In this document: one piece after another, positions 48,620-61,802 of the stretch
How positions within the stretch are numbered: position 1 is the stretch's first letter
Layout of the letters: the number at the start of each line of letters is the position of its first letter
Assembly (NCBI RefSeq): GCF_026213295.1
Contig: NC_079421.1
Span: 22,023,176 to 22,087,175 of the forward strand
Origin: Gadus chalcogrammus
Taxonomy: Eukaryota; Chordata; Actinopteri; Gadiformes; Gadidae
DNA: 64,000 nt
Direction: 5' to 3'
Translations under genes and position numbers: made by a program
Notes under the pieces: generated by a model
Database searches by the model: none
The model's input: only the letters and a program-made list of their open reading frames with translations
What the model was told of the DNA's origin: nothing

Positions 48620-48830
48620 AGGTACGGCGGGTTGAGTTGTGGCCGGACGTTTGCTAGTTTGATACCCGGCTCTACCAAGCTGTCGTCGAGGTGTCCCTGG
48701 GCAAGGCACCTCACCCTAGCTGCTCCTTACGAGCTGGCTGACGACGTGCGTGGCTGACTCTGCCGTCGCTGTGTGAGTTTGTGTTTGAAACGTAAGTCAC
48801 TTTGGAAAAAAACGCCTTCTATATGCCCCG
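48620..48830 (+). mobile_element. tRNA-SINE-like teleost repeat
   Basis: It contains a B-box-like 'tagtttgatacccggctct' followed by 'gtcgaggtgtccctgggcaa', 'ggcacctcaccctagctgct', 'gagctggctg' and 'tgactctgccgtcgctgtgt', ending in 'cactttggaaaaaaacgcct'. This arrangement (tRNA-like head, shared body, 'cactttgg' tail) is typical of abundant fish SINE-like repeats. It lies in the pcdh19 intron, on the strand opposite to the gene. Confidence 0.6.
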
Positions 48831-49215
48831 AACATAAATCTATACGGTGATCTGCTGTGTGACATCCATGACATATTTATATTGCATTAACATGGTGTAG
48901 TACGAGATCAGAAGACGCTATAAATACGTTGATATATAAGTAAGTAGTTCTATTTTAAGCGTTTGAAGTCCCTGTTTTGTGTCATTTAATACCATGGCTG
49001 CTCCTGTTATTTCATTTCAAGTAATAGGATTTGTTCCTGAATAGATCCTGCGACACTAAATGCTAAAATGTGATATACACAAGTATAAACATCCAAGCCA
49101 CCAACCAACGGCAAAGCGTGAGTAGCGGTGCGGTAATTGGAGAACAACAACACAGAACAAAGCAGTGGGGGACGTGCTAAAAACAGACACACCTGAAGCA
49201 TGACTTAAGACATAC

Positions 49216-49274
49216 CTTTTAATGAGGTGGGCTCTGCTGTTCACGTAACTGGAGTCAATGGAGTAGTTCTCCGT
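49216..49274 (-). CDS. pcdh19: protocadherin-19, small internal coding exon (exon 4 by the human numbering)
   Basis: This is a 59-nt exon encoding TENYSIDSSYVNSRAHLIK plus two bases (AG) of a split Ser codon. The acceptor on the minus strand is …tttctcttgcag (49275 onward), with a good pyrimidine tract. The donor is AAAAG|gtatgt, ending at 49216, and is close to consensus. The exon enters in phase 0 and leaves in phase 2, exactly what the 173-nt exon needs. ENYS-D-YVNSRAHLIK is a PCDH19 hallmark just upstream of the STFKDLEG segment, and the 59-nt length matches the human exon as I remember it. Upstream exons carrying the ectodomain, the transmembrane helix and the CM1 motif are not found between here and the right edge, so the gene continues beyond the window. 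Confidence 0.95.
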
Positions 49275-49770
49275 CTGCAAGAGAAACAAGAGGGACGCAA
49301 GGAGGGGGTGGGGGAGGGAGGGGGGGGATAGGGTGGGACAACAGAGAGAGGGACTTTTAATTATGGAAGGCACCAAAATAATGTCCCAAGTAATTGGCAG
49401 TCAATAGAAATGTTATTTGACACCAAAGGCCGCGCTGAGCCGCCTTGTCTTTCTAAGAGACGCACACAAAAACACAAGGATGGTGGCAGGGGAGCACGGA
49501 CAGGAGTAGGAGCCTCTCATCCTTTTCCCTCCTCCTCTCCTTTCCTCTCCTCTCTCCCTCTCCTCTGCTGTGTGCCGTTCTCCCTTTACTCTGTTTCACT
49601 CCCCTCCCCTCTGATCTCCTTTCCCTCTCTCTTCGTCTTTTGTATTCTCTCCTCCCCTTAGCTATCCTCTCCTCTCCTCTTCCTATCTCCTCTCCTCCCA
49701 CCTCCTCCTCTGGGCGGTCATGCCCTCGGTATTTGAAACGTTATCGAGACCAAATGCCTCACACACACAA

Positions 49771-49937
<167 letters not shown>

Positions 49938-52175
49938 GAAGAAGAAGAAAAGTCAGACATCCCCGTTTTGGCGTGTATTTCTTCATACAGAAACTCACTT
50001 CCCCGTGTTTAAATATATAAATATAAGTGAGCAAATCTGCAAGTAGCGGAAATTAAGAGAGTACCCGGGGAATGGTTACTTTGCAATTGCAGATGAAAAG
50101 CCTTTCAAAAATATGCATACGATGGATCTCTGACCCACATTAGAGAACACAGTTCAAAGACGCTTGGCATTTAACTTCTATTTTTCCCCATCTTCATCAC
50201 ATTTCTTAACATTTATTGAGCCCACATTAACATGGTATAGGCTGGAGATTTCCCGGCAGATGGAAATGCACGCTGTCAACGTCCACAGAGCAGAGGAGTG
50301 TCTGCAAAGCATCCACTCACACGGGATAAGAGAAGAGACAAGTGCTCCTAAAGGACATTCACAGTCATGCTAAAGTAAGGTTACAACCCTTTCAACAAAA
50401 CTTTATAAGATGCAGCTGTTGTCGGAAGCAATAAAAAAGAAAAGGAAGAAGAGAAAAAGCAGTTCTCTCTCTCTCTCTCTCTCTCCCTCTCTCCCTCTCC
50501 CTCTCCCTCTCTCTCTCTCCTCTCCCCCGCAGCAGATACAGGGTCCAGATTAAAACTGAAGGCCGGCCGCCAGACCTCCGAGGAGAGTCTTCAGCATTGA
50601 ATACATGAAAAAAGGGCGAAGTACGTCCCTGTGATAACAAAGGTTAATGGAGTCGCCGGAGTGCTTCCGTTGGAGCGTTACGCGAGCTAGAGACTGTATT
50701 CCACACAGTCCTCTCAGACACAAGTGGGTCAACGGTCCCTATGGGGGCAAGACGACAACCGTACACCGTTTGTATAAAGAGAAAGAACAACGTAGGGAGA
50801 AAAAAAAAACGGAATCCACATGCCACAGGGGTTAGAGCCTTTCAATTCCTATCATTGTATAGGGCCTGTATATAAACGTCAGGCTGGATTTCACGCCTGG
50901 GCGCTCCCGGAGCAGTGACAGTGGAGAGTCTGCCTCCAATCTCCCCCAGAACAACAACAACAGCATCAAATCCCACGCAGACAAATCACAACCAGCTAAT
51001 GCGTTTGCCACACAGCTCCCCCTGACCTGTCGGCGGGAGCGCTTTTATAGGACCTCACGCGAGGTTTTGAGACGGACCAGACGCGCCACCGCCGTGTCTG
51101 CGTGGATGCTCCGAGCGGAGACCCCGTACTGTTTCTGTGACAGCTTCAAAAGGAACATGTACACAAACGTCGGTGGCAGCCATTTTACGCCGCCCTGCCA
51201 CCGCACAATGTGCTGCTCATCTCCTCCATAGCAATAATAATAATAGCACCGAAAATCAGTCCGCGGAGAAGGGGGGTAATTACCGGACGACGTTTCGCAA
51301 CAAAGTCACGTCAACTCGGCCCGGATGAATGCCTTGAGTCACCGCGAGGAGAATGAGGCAGTCGGTCGCCTCGGCTCTTTGATTCCCTGATTGTGTTCGC
51401 CGGGGCTCACAATAACAACGTCCTCATCAGGAGCGAAGGCATTTCATAGAGGGGTATTAAAGACGGTCGCGCAGTCTGGATGGATTCATACCAGTTTCCT
51501 TTTTCGTTGTCCTCACCTAACTGATCTTCACCTTGTGATGATCGTGATTCGTGACGATAAGTTTGTCAGCGGGAGCCGACAACTTATATTTACACCAGTA
51601 TTTACACCAAGGCACCAGCCTTCCTCCACGACTCCTGTGCTGCTCGACAATATCTTTATCAATATAATTGGCAGCTTTCTGTGAGGTGACATGCACACGG
51701 TAACATTAAGGCTAAGACTCCATCCGTTAAGTAATTCATAATAATTGCCCCTTAATTAATGATGGAGGTAATCGCCGTAAAGACAACGGCCTCGTTGGTT
51801 GACACTAAAACGTAGGGCCAGATATGTAGGAGCCACCGTAATGGTGCGGCGTTGTACCTGTGCTCTACTTTGTGGCCCAGTGATCAGAGATAATCCATTA
51901 TTCAGCCTCCTCTATGTCTCGCTGTGCATCGAGGGGGCGGCTAATGAACATGCATAGCGGGAACAACAAGAGCATAAACGCCATTAAGGAGACAGCAAAC
52001 TCATCTCCCCCCCCCCGCCCCCCCCCCCCCCCTCCCCCCCCCCGCCTGGCTGCAGGTGAGGGGAATGGACGGCCATACGGAGAGTGGACTCAAAAGGAAC
52101 ACACAATATGTCCCCGATTCTCTGTCGGTGTTTCAGCGGGGATGTGTTTTCCATAATGCAACAGTCCTCCAAGGT
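49938..52175. other. intronic unique sequence with CT tract and poly-C
   Basis: A (CT)n tract lies at 50466-50523 and C-rich homopolymers at 52007-52043. No exon is recognised. Confidence 0.5.
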
Positions 52176-52183
52176 CCTTACAT

Positions 52184-52615
52184 CAGCTCTCCTCAACCTG
52201 TTCGTTACCGTCTGTCGCCCGCTATGCAAATTGGAAATATGTTCACGGCGAGGGAAATGTTTAACTTTAACTACTCAAACCTATCAAACTGCACCAAAGT
52301 ATGCTCCTCTGTCGTTGTTATCTTAGTTGTGTGAATGAGGAATGCTAATTATGTTCTCTAATCAGCTATCCGTATAAGGTCATGACCATATTTGAACGCT
52401 GGGACGTACATCACGTTTAGCAAATATGCACTGCATAGTAACAGGCTTTTGATAGGCTGTGAAATAATTCAGACATATACATATAACGTTCATAAAAATA
52501 AGTATACCTATATATATATATATATATATGCAAAACGATTATTTACATATATTAGCTTAATGGCCAATGTTCCAAAGCCGTTACTGGTCCCCGGCCCGGA
52601 GGTTGAGCAGCACTG
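52184..52615. mobile_element. hAT-like element with CAGTG…CTCAACC ends, 432 bp
   Basis: The left end is CAGCTCTCCTCAACCTG and the right end read inward is CAGTGCTGCTCAACCTC. These are imperfect inverted repeats resembling the CAGTGGTTCTCAACC ends of Charlie-type hAT elements. The flanking 8-mers CCTTACAT and CTTTAAAT agree at 6 of 8 positions, consistent with an old target-site duplication. The interior is AT-rich, contains a (TA)n tract at about 52509-52529 and has no transposase. Confidence 0.5.
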
Positions 52616-52623
52616 CTTTAAAT

Positions 52624-54580
52624 AGAGTGCCAGTGCTTAAAACATTCATTGCAGGTGCCTACCAAAGGAGGCACTAAGCATATACAAAGCGTTCAAGGTT
52701 GTCAATTGCGATTAGCATGCGCTTTAACATGACGCTCTAATAGGCTGTGGCAGCTGCTCCCTGGGGGCTAAGCCATCTAATCGCCAGAATTTTTTAAATG
52801 AATAAAAAAAGTTACGATTTCCATTGTAAATCTATTTAATATACATACAGATGAATACACCGGAGGAGTCACCCTCGGCATTAGTTGCTCACTCTGGGCT
52901 CCTTATTGTGAAGGAGACTCGATTTAAAAAAAGAAAAGGAAAAAAAAGGAAAGAAATTCCTGGGTTCCTGTTCAGAAACGTAACGTCCGCCCCAGTATCT
53001 GACCGGACCCAAATTCGAGAAATGTCAATATTTCTCTCGCCGGGTTCAAGTTTCAGTGCAGAAGAGGAGGAGGAGGGTTCACTCTATCAGGGTGAGGATG
53101 CCACAAATGGCTTCCTAATCAGATTGGACAATGTGTTGTTGTGATCCGAGCGCGGTGCCGGTTTGGCAGCTAAAGCCACTCCAATCCCACAATTATTGTT
53201 CCGTTTCATCTCGAGGACCCAGCGAGAGAGTCTCTCGTGCCACCGGCTGACTAATAGCTGGTGTCAAGACCAGCAAACGGGTGTGGGGGGGAGGGGGGTG
53301 AGGTTTGACCCCAGGGACTTGCCCCTCCCCTCCTCCCCTCACCACCGCCGCCACCACCTCCACCACTGCCACCCCCACTCAACAGCGCAGGCCCACCTTC
53401 CCCCTCGTGACTCTTTCTATCCAATAAACCGGGTTTTGAGGATGAAAAAAGAGAGACAGAGTGGGGGGTTGGGGGGGTGAGGCTTGGCTCGGCTCTTTGG
53501 CACCGAAAGGAAAAGCAATCTCCTCGCCTAGTTGCTACCGTGAGATTTGATTTGCCTTCGTCCCAGCGTGACAATTGGTTCCGTAGTCTGGATGCAAGTG
53601 TATTCATTGTGGTGGGCCACGGGGGGCAACTGCAGAGAGGAGCAGGGCTGGTGGCGGGCGGGCGCGCGGGCGGGCGGGCGGGTGGGGTGAGGTGGAGGTG
53701 GGTAGGGTGGCGCTCTGTAGACAACAGCACTCACACCAGTAAGCAGCAGATACGATCAACAGATGGCACAAAGACAGGGGGAAGAGAGAGCAGAGATGAG
53801 GTCACGCACGGCCTCCCTTTTATATGCATCACTTTTTTTTTTTTTTGCTGTTGCACATTTCCAGTATATCAAATAACTGCTATAAAACAGGCGTTTTTAT
53901 ACTGAAAACAATACGTCCTGGGGTGGAGGGGGGGATATTTCAAAGGCAGTATAAAGATGATACTCAGGGTTTAATGGTTTGACTCACTGTTTGATGTATG
54001 TGTTCCACCACTGGTCAATGTAATATGAGTTAAGGTGGCCATTTTGAGTTTGAAAAAATAGCATTGACGTGGCTGCCATTTTGATAAACGTAGTTTGCTA
54101 GCAGACTGCATCTATGCTTGGATTAGAGTTCTAATAAAGAGGAGGAAGAAGGGAAAATATAAGAAACAGCAAATGGATTCAGATCTGATCTGGTATGCCG
54201 GTAAATCTTTATAGTCACTGACTTTTAAAGGACTTGATATACACGTTGCTCTGGGCAATGTTGTTTCCCTCTACGCACAGACACACACACACACCCACAC
54301 ACTCCAGTATCAGCTCATACTGTCGTTTGCCATTTTGTTTGCGAGTTTGTGATGACAGTTTCAATTTCCGTCTCGATCGGCACTGAATTTCAAGCTCACT
54401 CCTAGACTTCCCCCGGTCGGGGAAGGAAATGTGACACATAATAAGCCTGTTTTTGATATCCTCAGGAACAAGGATGTATTCTGACACAAAAATAATCAGA
54501 AAGAGAGCAAACACATGCAGAATTACAGATGCATGTATCCCTTCTGCTGCATTACTGCAGTAAGTCAGAGACAAGACGAT
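52624..54580. other. intronic unique sequence
   Basis: It includes a GC-rich GGGCGGGCGGGCGG stretch (about 53660-53690), a T14 run (53831-53846) and CCACC repeats (about 53340-53375). No coding exon is recognised. Confidence 0.5.
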
Positions 54581-54619
54581 TGTGTGTGTGTGTGGGGGTG
54601 TGTGGGGGTGTGTGTGGGG

Positions 54620-54655
<36 letters not shown>

Positions 54656-54680
54656 GTGTGTGTGCGTGCGCGTGTGTTTG
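54581..54680. repeat. TG / TGGGGGTGTG repeat
   Basis: TGTGTGGGGG units, then pure TG and CGTGTG. Confidence 0.92.
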
Positions 54681-55131
54681 TATTTCTGTCTGTCCTTCCG
54701 TCAAGTACATCTATTCCAGACCGAGTTTCACACATACGTACGTGTTGAGCCAAGATTTCCTTCACAGTTCAACTGTCAAAATCCACCATTCAGCCTACGC
54801 CTCGCAAACACTCTTACAGACATTTTTCCCAGCATGCCCTGCGTCTACTATCTCCACATTTGCATTACTGTGCTGGCACCCAGTCGTCCCCAGGTTTTCA
54901 CCCTGCAGCACCTCTAAGCAGCTCAGCCGAGCTCTGTGTGGCAACCATGGCAAAGACCCAGCCTGCCGCCTCCGCCATAGCCTGAACCGACTCCCTCCCA
55001 GTCCTCCTGAATGGATTCATTTGATGCATTTCATGTAAGGTGCTGCTTCACACATGGCAGGTCCGGAGATGTATCTCAGCGCGCATAGCCCTCCGCGACT
55101 CCGTGTTCCACAGCGACTTCGCCCCCTATGG

Positions 55132-55500
55132 CCACTACTACCACTACTAACTACTACTACCACTACTACTACCAACACTACCACTACTAACTACTACCAC
55201 TACTACCACTACAACTACTACTACCACTACTACTACTACCAACACTACCACTACTAACTACTACCACTACCACCACTACCACCACTTCAACTACCACTAC
55301 TACCACTACTTACTACTACCACTACTACAACTACCACTACAACTACTACTAACTACTACCACCACTACTACCACTACTACCACTACTAACTACTACCACT
55401 ACCACTACTACCACTACTACCACTACAACTACCACTACAACTACTACTAACTACTACCACCACTACTACCACTACTAACTACTACCACTACTACCACTAC
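55132..55500. repeat. (ACT/ACC)n trinucleotide array, about 370 bp
   Basis: CCACTACTA/CTACTACCACTAC/TAACTACTAC units in a loose higher-order order, with larger segments (ccactacaactactactaac) repeated. It is a long cryptic trinucleotide array. Confidence 0.95.
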
Positions 55501-55650
55501 TGCTGCAGCTGCTCGAGGTGGACGCACCATGTTACACCGCGCTCTACCATGATTACAGAACTTCACAAGGTTCTCTCTCCCGCACGCCCGATTATAGATT
55601 CAGCTGCTTCTTAGAGGGGGGGGGGGGGGACCCCAGACCCACCTCACCCT

Positions 55651-55758
55651 CCTCCACCACCACCACCATCACACAACCCACCCCCCAACCCCACCACCAC
55701 CATCATCACACAACCCCCCCCACCATCATCACACAACCCCCCCCCCCCCCCCCCCCTC
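55651..55758. repeat. CCACCATCATCACACAACCC repeat and poly-C
   Basis: Three diverged copies of a (CAC)n-CATCATCACACAACC-C(n) unit, ending in C18. Confidence 0.9.
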
Positions 55759-57960
55759 CCCTTGGGGAGGATCAGCGCTAAAGAGGTTGAAGTAGTGCCC
55801 CGAGGCAATAGCACGGCGGAGGATGAGATTACATTTTCTATTTCTGACTGCTCTAGGGGCTGATGGGCTGGGCGGGGTGGGGGGAGTCGGTCAGTGGTGA
55901 ATACAGAGAGTTGTGGCCATTTAATGTCAACTGGCTGTGCTGCTGCAGCCTCAAATCAAACACAATCAATCGCAACAAAAGGGGCCTGCAGATGTGACGA
56001 ATAACCTGCCACTTTCTCTGCATCATTTCACTTCATCAGCCATCACTCCACCCCAAAAACCAATCGGCCATTCAGGAATCAATCACGTTATGAGAGTGAG
56101 TGATTTGGTAGTCAGACTGTGGGCATAGCCTTTTAATGTGCACTCTGTCCGTTTTGTACATTTCTGTACTTGTTGCCCGTGGGTGCGCTGGGATTTAAAC
56201 AGCTGGGAGGGTGAACGAAACGTTACAAGGTCAGGTCTCACCCGACCACTTGTGTGTGCTATTGTAACTGTTGCTGAGTGTGTCACAGATTTTGCGTCAA
56301 AACACAATGCCACTTCCTGGAAGTGCATCCCACACGTTGAGTGGGACTTCCTGTGTAAAGTGAGGACAACAAAAATACTTCTAAAAAACTCATCAACGAT
56401 CCTGTGTGCAACTCGTGAAAGGGTAGCTCTGGATTCAAAATCAATCCGTCTCTCCCTCAGACGCAGACAACAGACAAGCATCCAATAATATATTCAGCCG
56501 TCTATTATTATTACGATTATTATTATTAGGAAAAGGAGGAAATAGCCATGACCGGTGACCGTGCCACTCAGACCCCGCAGGCTCCACGCGGACGCCGTCA
56601 ATGGAGCTGTGATTAATTATACATACATTAATAGCAAGCGCATTCATTATTCATGAGCTTCTCAACGTCAAAGCTGCCCTTGCTTTTAGAGTGATGAAAA
56701 GATTTTAAATACTAGCCCCCGCGTGTCCCCCCCCCCCCCACCTTGCAGACGTCTGCATTCCGGCGCAGTCAGTCGCCTGACGTTTGCCTCACCGCCTCCT
56801 TAGCCCGGCCTTCTGTTCCCTTCTTATCAGCGGGGGGGTCTTTGTTCTACTCTGGCTCTCTCTCCACCCCCGCGCCACTCAAAGGGGGCAGTGGAGTGGC
56901 ACCCGCGCACGACGGCCGGCTCCGTGCGGCCCTTTGCGGTTTCATGTAGATCCGAGGGTGGGGGAGGGAGACACTCTATCCGTCCCGGGGGCCAGCGCGC
57001 TATCAGTCCATCAGCGAGTTCGCCTCGGTCTGTGGCGGCCGAGCCGGGGTCTCGGCTTACACCCAACACACCTGCGTCTGGAGCTCTACCTGGGCGCGTC
57101 GGCGCCCGGGAGACCTTTTTTCGTTGGGAGAGCGGTGTTATCGCTCTCCTCCGATCCCCCCACCCCCACACCCCCCCCCCCTCCCGACCGCCGCCCCCCC
57201 CCCCGCGACAGTCTGATCCGCGGGATTAGGAGTTCCAGGTGCTTTACGTCGTTAAAAAGAGGGACAGGAGGAGAGAGGGCGGAGGAGGAATAGTTGGTTA
57301 TCGCCGCGGATACCAAGAGAAGGAATCCGGCTTACTTTTCTTTAAGCCCGTTGAACGTAATCAAAGTCAGATAGCAGGAACTTCCCCCTGAGGCGAGTCC
57401 CGGGGGAGTTCCCTTAATTTGGATGTCAGGCCCAAAAGTTTTCACACTCCCCCGAAATCCGTTAATGTCCGCCTGACGCCACATGAGAGAGAAGTAGGTG
57501 GTGCGTTACCCAACGACGCCCAGAGGGCTCCCTGTCTGGCGGTGAAGGTAGCCTGTAATCCAGGTGGATTTAGGGGGAGCCCAACCCTTCCTGGACCAGC
57601 CAGTGATAAACAGACATTAGAGGCAGACCTTCAGCCATGAGGAGGAGGAGGGAGCTGAGGAACCTCTTGAGAGGGACGGGGCAACAAGTTGAGGCACCTT
57701 CTCCTCTGGGAGCCGGCCTTTATAACATATGGAGAGACTCAGTAAGTATATGTACTGTATATAAAGTGTCTATGCATCATCACAGGTTATTATGTTGGTC
57801 CACAAAGAATGAACCGATCAACCTTTGCGGGGAAACAGACCCACTTATCCTCTTTACTTATGTCTAGGCTTCACTCTTAGCTAAATTATATATCTGTTGT
57901 GTGGGCCTTTTTTTTATTTTTGGTCAGCAGCAACAGTCACATTGACTTTAGCCAGACTTT

Positions 57961-58052
57961 TGCTCTCTCTCTCTCTCTCTCTCGCTCTCGCTCTCGCTCT
58001 CTCTCTCTCTCTCTCTCTCGCTCTCGCTCTCGCTCTCGCTCTCTCTCTCTCT
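57961..58052. repeat. (CT)n with CTCGCT hexamers
   Basis: A CT tract with two clusters of CTCGCT. Confidence 0.95.
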
Positions 58053-58477
58053 GTGCGTCTCTTTGTACCTCGCCCCCTCTGACGAGGCGTCTTTCCAGAC
58101 ATTTTTGTTGGGCAGAGATTTGCGTCAGCTCATTACAGTCTGCGAGGCTCTCCGAAGCGGATGCACTCACTCTGAGATGGATTGAGTAGGTCTGTTTATT
58201 GACATGCCTTAATCTGACACTGGATAAGAGAATGAGTCACAGCCTCGAGTCGAGACACACACACACACACACACGCACACACGGACACGCACACATCAGG
58301 ACCAGTGCCAGCAGAGGAGGACGTTGCACCCAGGAATATGAGTGGAACTTCATCAGGATTTATTAATCTGAGCACCCCGGGCCGCTCGCTCAAACAAACC
58401 CTGTGTACCCTCCGTGCTCGCCGACTGGGCGGGGCGGGGCGCTTTGAAACCAGCGGTGAGTGCAGGTGCTCATAACC

Positions 58478-58479
<2 letters not shown>

Positions 58480-58563
<84 letters not shown>
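58480..58563. repeat. (AC)n microsatellite, 84 bp
   Basis: A perfect CA tract. CA-rich degenerate sequence also occurs at 58255-58292 and 58624-58850. Confidence 0.97.
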
Positions 58564-58566
<3 letters not shown>

Positions 58567-58623
58567 ACATGGATAAATAGGCGATCCGTGCGCCGTTGGC
58601 ACACATACCCAACTTCAAGCATT

Positions 58624-58850
58624 CATTTGTATACACACAGTTAGCCACACACAAACAGATACAGAGACACACACGCCACACATATGCACGCACACACATG
58701 TGCGCACTCGCAAACATACGCACGCACACACACGCACACACGCACATATACACACAGATAAACAGACAAAGTGTGCACTTTTGGCCTAGGCACATAACAA
58801 CTAGCATTCATGTGTGCACAAACAAACACACACACGCACACTGACACGAT
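58624..58850. repeat. CA-rich cryptic repeat
   Basis: Interrupted CACA/CGCACA sequence. Confidence 0.88.
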
Positions 58851-59536
58851 CAAGACTCTTCCTCTGCCTGCTAACCTGCCACCACTTTAACCACCGTATC
58901 AGCATACACCAGCTGCCGTGTCTGCTGTGTTTTGTCTCACAAATGAGAACTGGTCCTCGAACCAGAGTTGGATGTGATAAGGCTGGATGCCAATAAATCA
59001 TAGAAAGGAGCTTTTTAATAAACAGATGGGCTCACTAGATCCCCATCTCGCACACAACAAGGCTGCTAGCGTCGGCGTATCGGTAATGGACGCCAGCTCT
59101 GTGGCTTTGGATCCCGTGGTCCCGCCGCATCAACGTGAAGCACATCTGGTGTTAATATTTGGGACGGGCCTTCTATCTAGGCAGCTGTCCGCGGCAGGAT
59201 TTGACGGCGGAGCATTAGCTGCACTGCGCATCGCTCCCACATCTGTGCACCTAGCTTGTTAGCCGCCGCGGCGGCGGCGCAGGCTGCCGTTAGCGCGCGG
59301 AAGTATAGACGCCAAATGTTGTAGTGTGGTTCGGTGTTCTCCGGCGAGCTGAGGTTTTGCATCGAAGGGGAAGTTCTTCTCAACTGTGTGATACACGGGC
59401 GAGAAGCTGCCTTTAAATATGCAAACCCTGTGCGTTGTAGCGGCCGCAACATGTAAAACTACTCGGAGCTTACGTGGAGAAACCCAAATCACAAGTCTGA
59501 CCCTTAACCTCACAAGGAAACAGGATATACAAAGGC

Positions 59537-59775
59537 GCACACATACTCAAACCCACACACACACAAACGCACATACACACTCGCATACACCGAGATACAA
59601 ACACTAGCCACAAAATGGAAAATAACTTGACCTCACTTGAAAACAAGATATACAAACGCACACCCACACACACAAACACACACTCACTCACACACACACG
59701 CACGCACGCACACACACAACCACACCCATGCACACACACACACATACCCATACCCACACCCACACACACACCAGG
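59537..59775. repeat. CA-rich cryptic repeat with a local duplication
   Basis: CA-rich sequence in which 'aggatatacaaaggcgcaca' and 'aagatatacaaacgcacacc' (about 59521 and 59645) mark a duplicated segment preceded by 'ttgacctcacttgaaaaca' and its variant 'cccttaacctcacaaggaaa'. Confidence 0.8.
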
Positions 59776-60076
59776 GAGGAGAAGCAGACTGGGCTGCAGC
59801 CTCCGCCGGGATGGGTGTGTGTGTGTGTGGGGGGGGGGCAGGCTGTTGGCCAGCAGCTATAGTGGGGCCAGATGTAACAGGGGGCCGGACCAACCCCCAC
59901 ACTTTCATTCGCCAGAGGATTTCAGCAGCTGAAACACACACAGGGATTAGCTGATCTGACTTTGTTTAGTTTAATTTGTATTGGGGCCAAACATGTTGTT
60001 TTTTTGGGGGTTGGACATCCAGAGTCATGGAAAATAACGTGGGAGGGAGTAGCGTTGGAGATGCAGGAACAAGGCG

Positions 60077-60108
<32 letters not shown>

Positions 60109-60395
60109 CGTGCACACACAGACACACACAATCCTGTCCTCATCGCCAAACAGAACCCTAGTGAGCCTCTTATTGTGATGCATTGTGTAATATAGCCGGC
60201 TCTGTCCTACATATGCTTCTTCACACCTTGACTTCCTGGAAACAAAGACCGTAAATCATTTGGTTCTGCTGCGGTGAACTTGTTGTTGTGAGGGTATGCA
60301 AACCTGTGTGTGTGTGTGTGTGTGTGTTTGTGTTTTGTGTGCGCGTGCGGCCGTGTCCGTGCCTGTGTGCGTGCGCGTGTGTGTGTCGATAAGCC
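60077..60395. repeat. CA tract and TG tract flanking unique sequence
   Basis: CA at 60077-60103 and TG-rich sequence at 60305-60395, in inverted orientation. Confidence 0.85.
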
Positions 60396-60724
60396 GATAA
60401 ATACAAGCACATATCTTAAGGGTGAATGTTTATCAAGATGGATGCCGATCGCTCCGCCGCGCTACCCTGATAATACCACTCTGCTCTTTAGTCCCGGCTT
60501 CTTGATTAAGAGCCAATCTCCTCCCAGGCCCACAGAGCGCGGCGTCCTATGACGGAGAAGTCCCCGCGGAGATCTGAAGAAATTACATTTGTAATCTGGG
60601 AATTTAATAAATGAACATGGGGAGGAGGAGGAGGAGGAGGAAGAGGAAGGAGGAGAACAGGAGAGATCTGTACACAATCATAATGATTCTCCTCCCCGCC
60701 GACTTATTGGCAACAGTGCACTGC

Positions 60725-61160
60725 TGGGGAGGGAGGGAGAGGGAGAGAGGGAGGGAGGGGCAGAGAGGGAGGGAGGGGCAGAGAGGGAGGGAGGGGCAGA
60801 GAGGGAGGGAGGGAGGGGCAGAGAGGGAGGGAGAGAGGGAGAGAGGGAGGGAGGGGCAGAGAGGGAGGGAGAGAGGGAGGGAGGGAGGGAGGGAGAGAGA
60901 GAGGGAGGTGGGAGGGAGGGAGAGAGGGAGGGAAGGGAGGGAGGGAAAGAGGGATGGAGAGGGGGAGGGAGGGAGGGAAGGAAGGAGAGAGGGAGGGAGA
61001 AAGGAAGGAAAGGAAGGAGAGAGAGAGGGGGAGAGAGGGATCGAGCAAAGGAGGGAGTGAGGGAAGGAAATAGGGAGGGTGCGAGGGAAGGCGATAGGGA
61101 GGGTGCGAGGGAAGGGAATAGGGAAGGAAGATAGGAAGGGCGTGAGGGAGGGAGGTAGGG
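60725..61160. repeat. 430-bp polypurine GGGA/GAGA array with 18-bp units
   Basis: The left part has an 18-bp unit CAGAGAGGGAGGGAGGGG in tandem. The right part decays into GGAA/GGGA. There is one strand of almost pure purine over about 430 bp, making it a candidate for triplex (H-DNA) formation. The open frames across it are artefacts of low complexity. Confidence 0.95.
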
Positions 61161-61632
61161 GAGAACAAAAAGATCACCACCGCAGCGTTGACAAATGAGC
61201 GAGTGCCGTCAGGGAATGGGTCCGTGGGCTATTGAGGTGAGTGAGTGGGCCACATACAAGCAACCCCCGCTCCCTGCTCCACCATTAACGACAGCTCTCC
61301 CAGAGAAAATATGGCAGGATGCAGCCATCCAGTGTGCTGTAGCCAGGGCCTGCGGTCATACAAAAGCTTCCCTTTTTTGTCTTATGCAGGTGACAGTCTG
61401 GCAGGGAGCTAATGTACCATGAAGTGGAGGGATAGGGAGGAGGGTGGGGGGGGGGGGGGGGAATTCGCAGAAAGTTTTATTACAAACACACCCAAACAAC
61501 CGCAGATGAAGGGAGGAAAAGGAAGCGTGCGCACTCCTGAGCATTGTCCCTCCACGGAGAGAAGGATAGGAGCACCCTCAGCTAGACCTCTGCTCTAACT
61601 GTCAAACGCTCTGTATAGCGATCACTTTCAGT

Positions 61633-61802
61633 CTCTCTCTCTCTCTCGCTCTCGCTCTCTCTCGCTCTCGCTCTCTCTCTCTCTCTCTCGCTCTCGCTCT
61701 CGCTCTCGCTCGCTCTCGCTCTCGCTCTCGCTCTCTCGCTCTCTCGCTCTCTCTCTCGCTCTCTCTCTCTCTCTCGCTCTCTCGCTCTCTCTCGCTCTCT
61801 CT
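61633..61802. repeat. 170-bp (CT)n with CTCGCT hexamers
   Basis: A polypyrimidine tract of CTCTCT and CTCGCT units. Confidence 0.96.

Noticed and set aside
60704..61180. 158-residue Pro/Ser/Leu-rich minus-strand frame
   Set aside because: It is a translation of a polypurine array.
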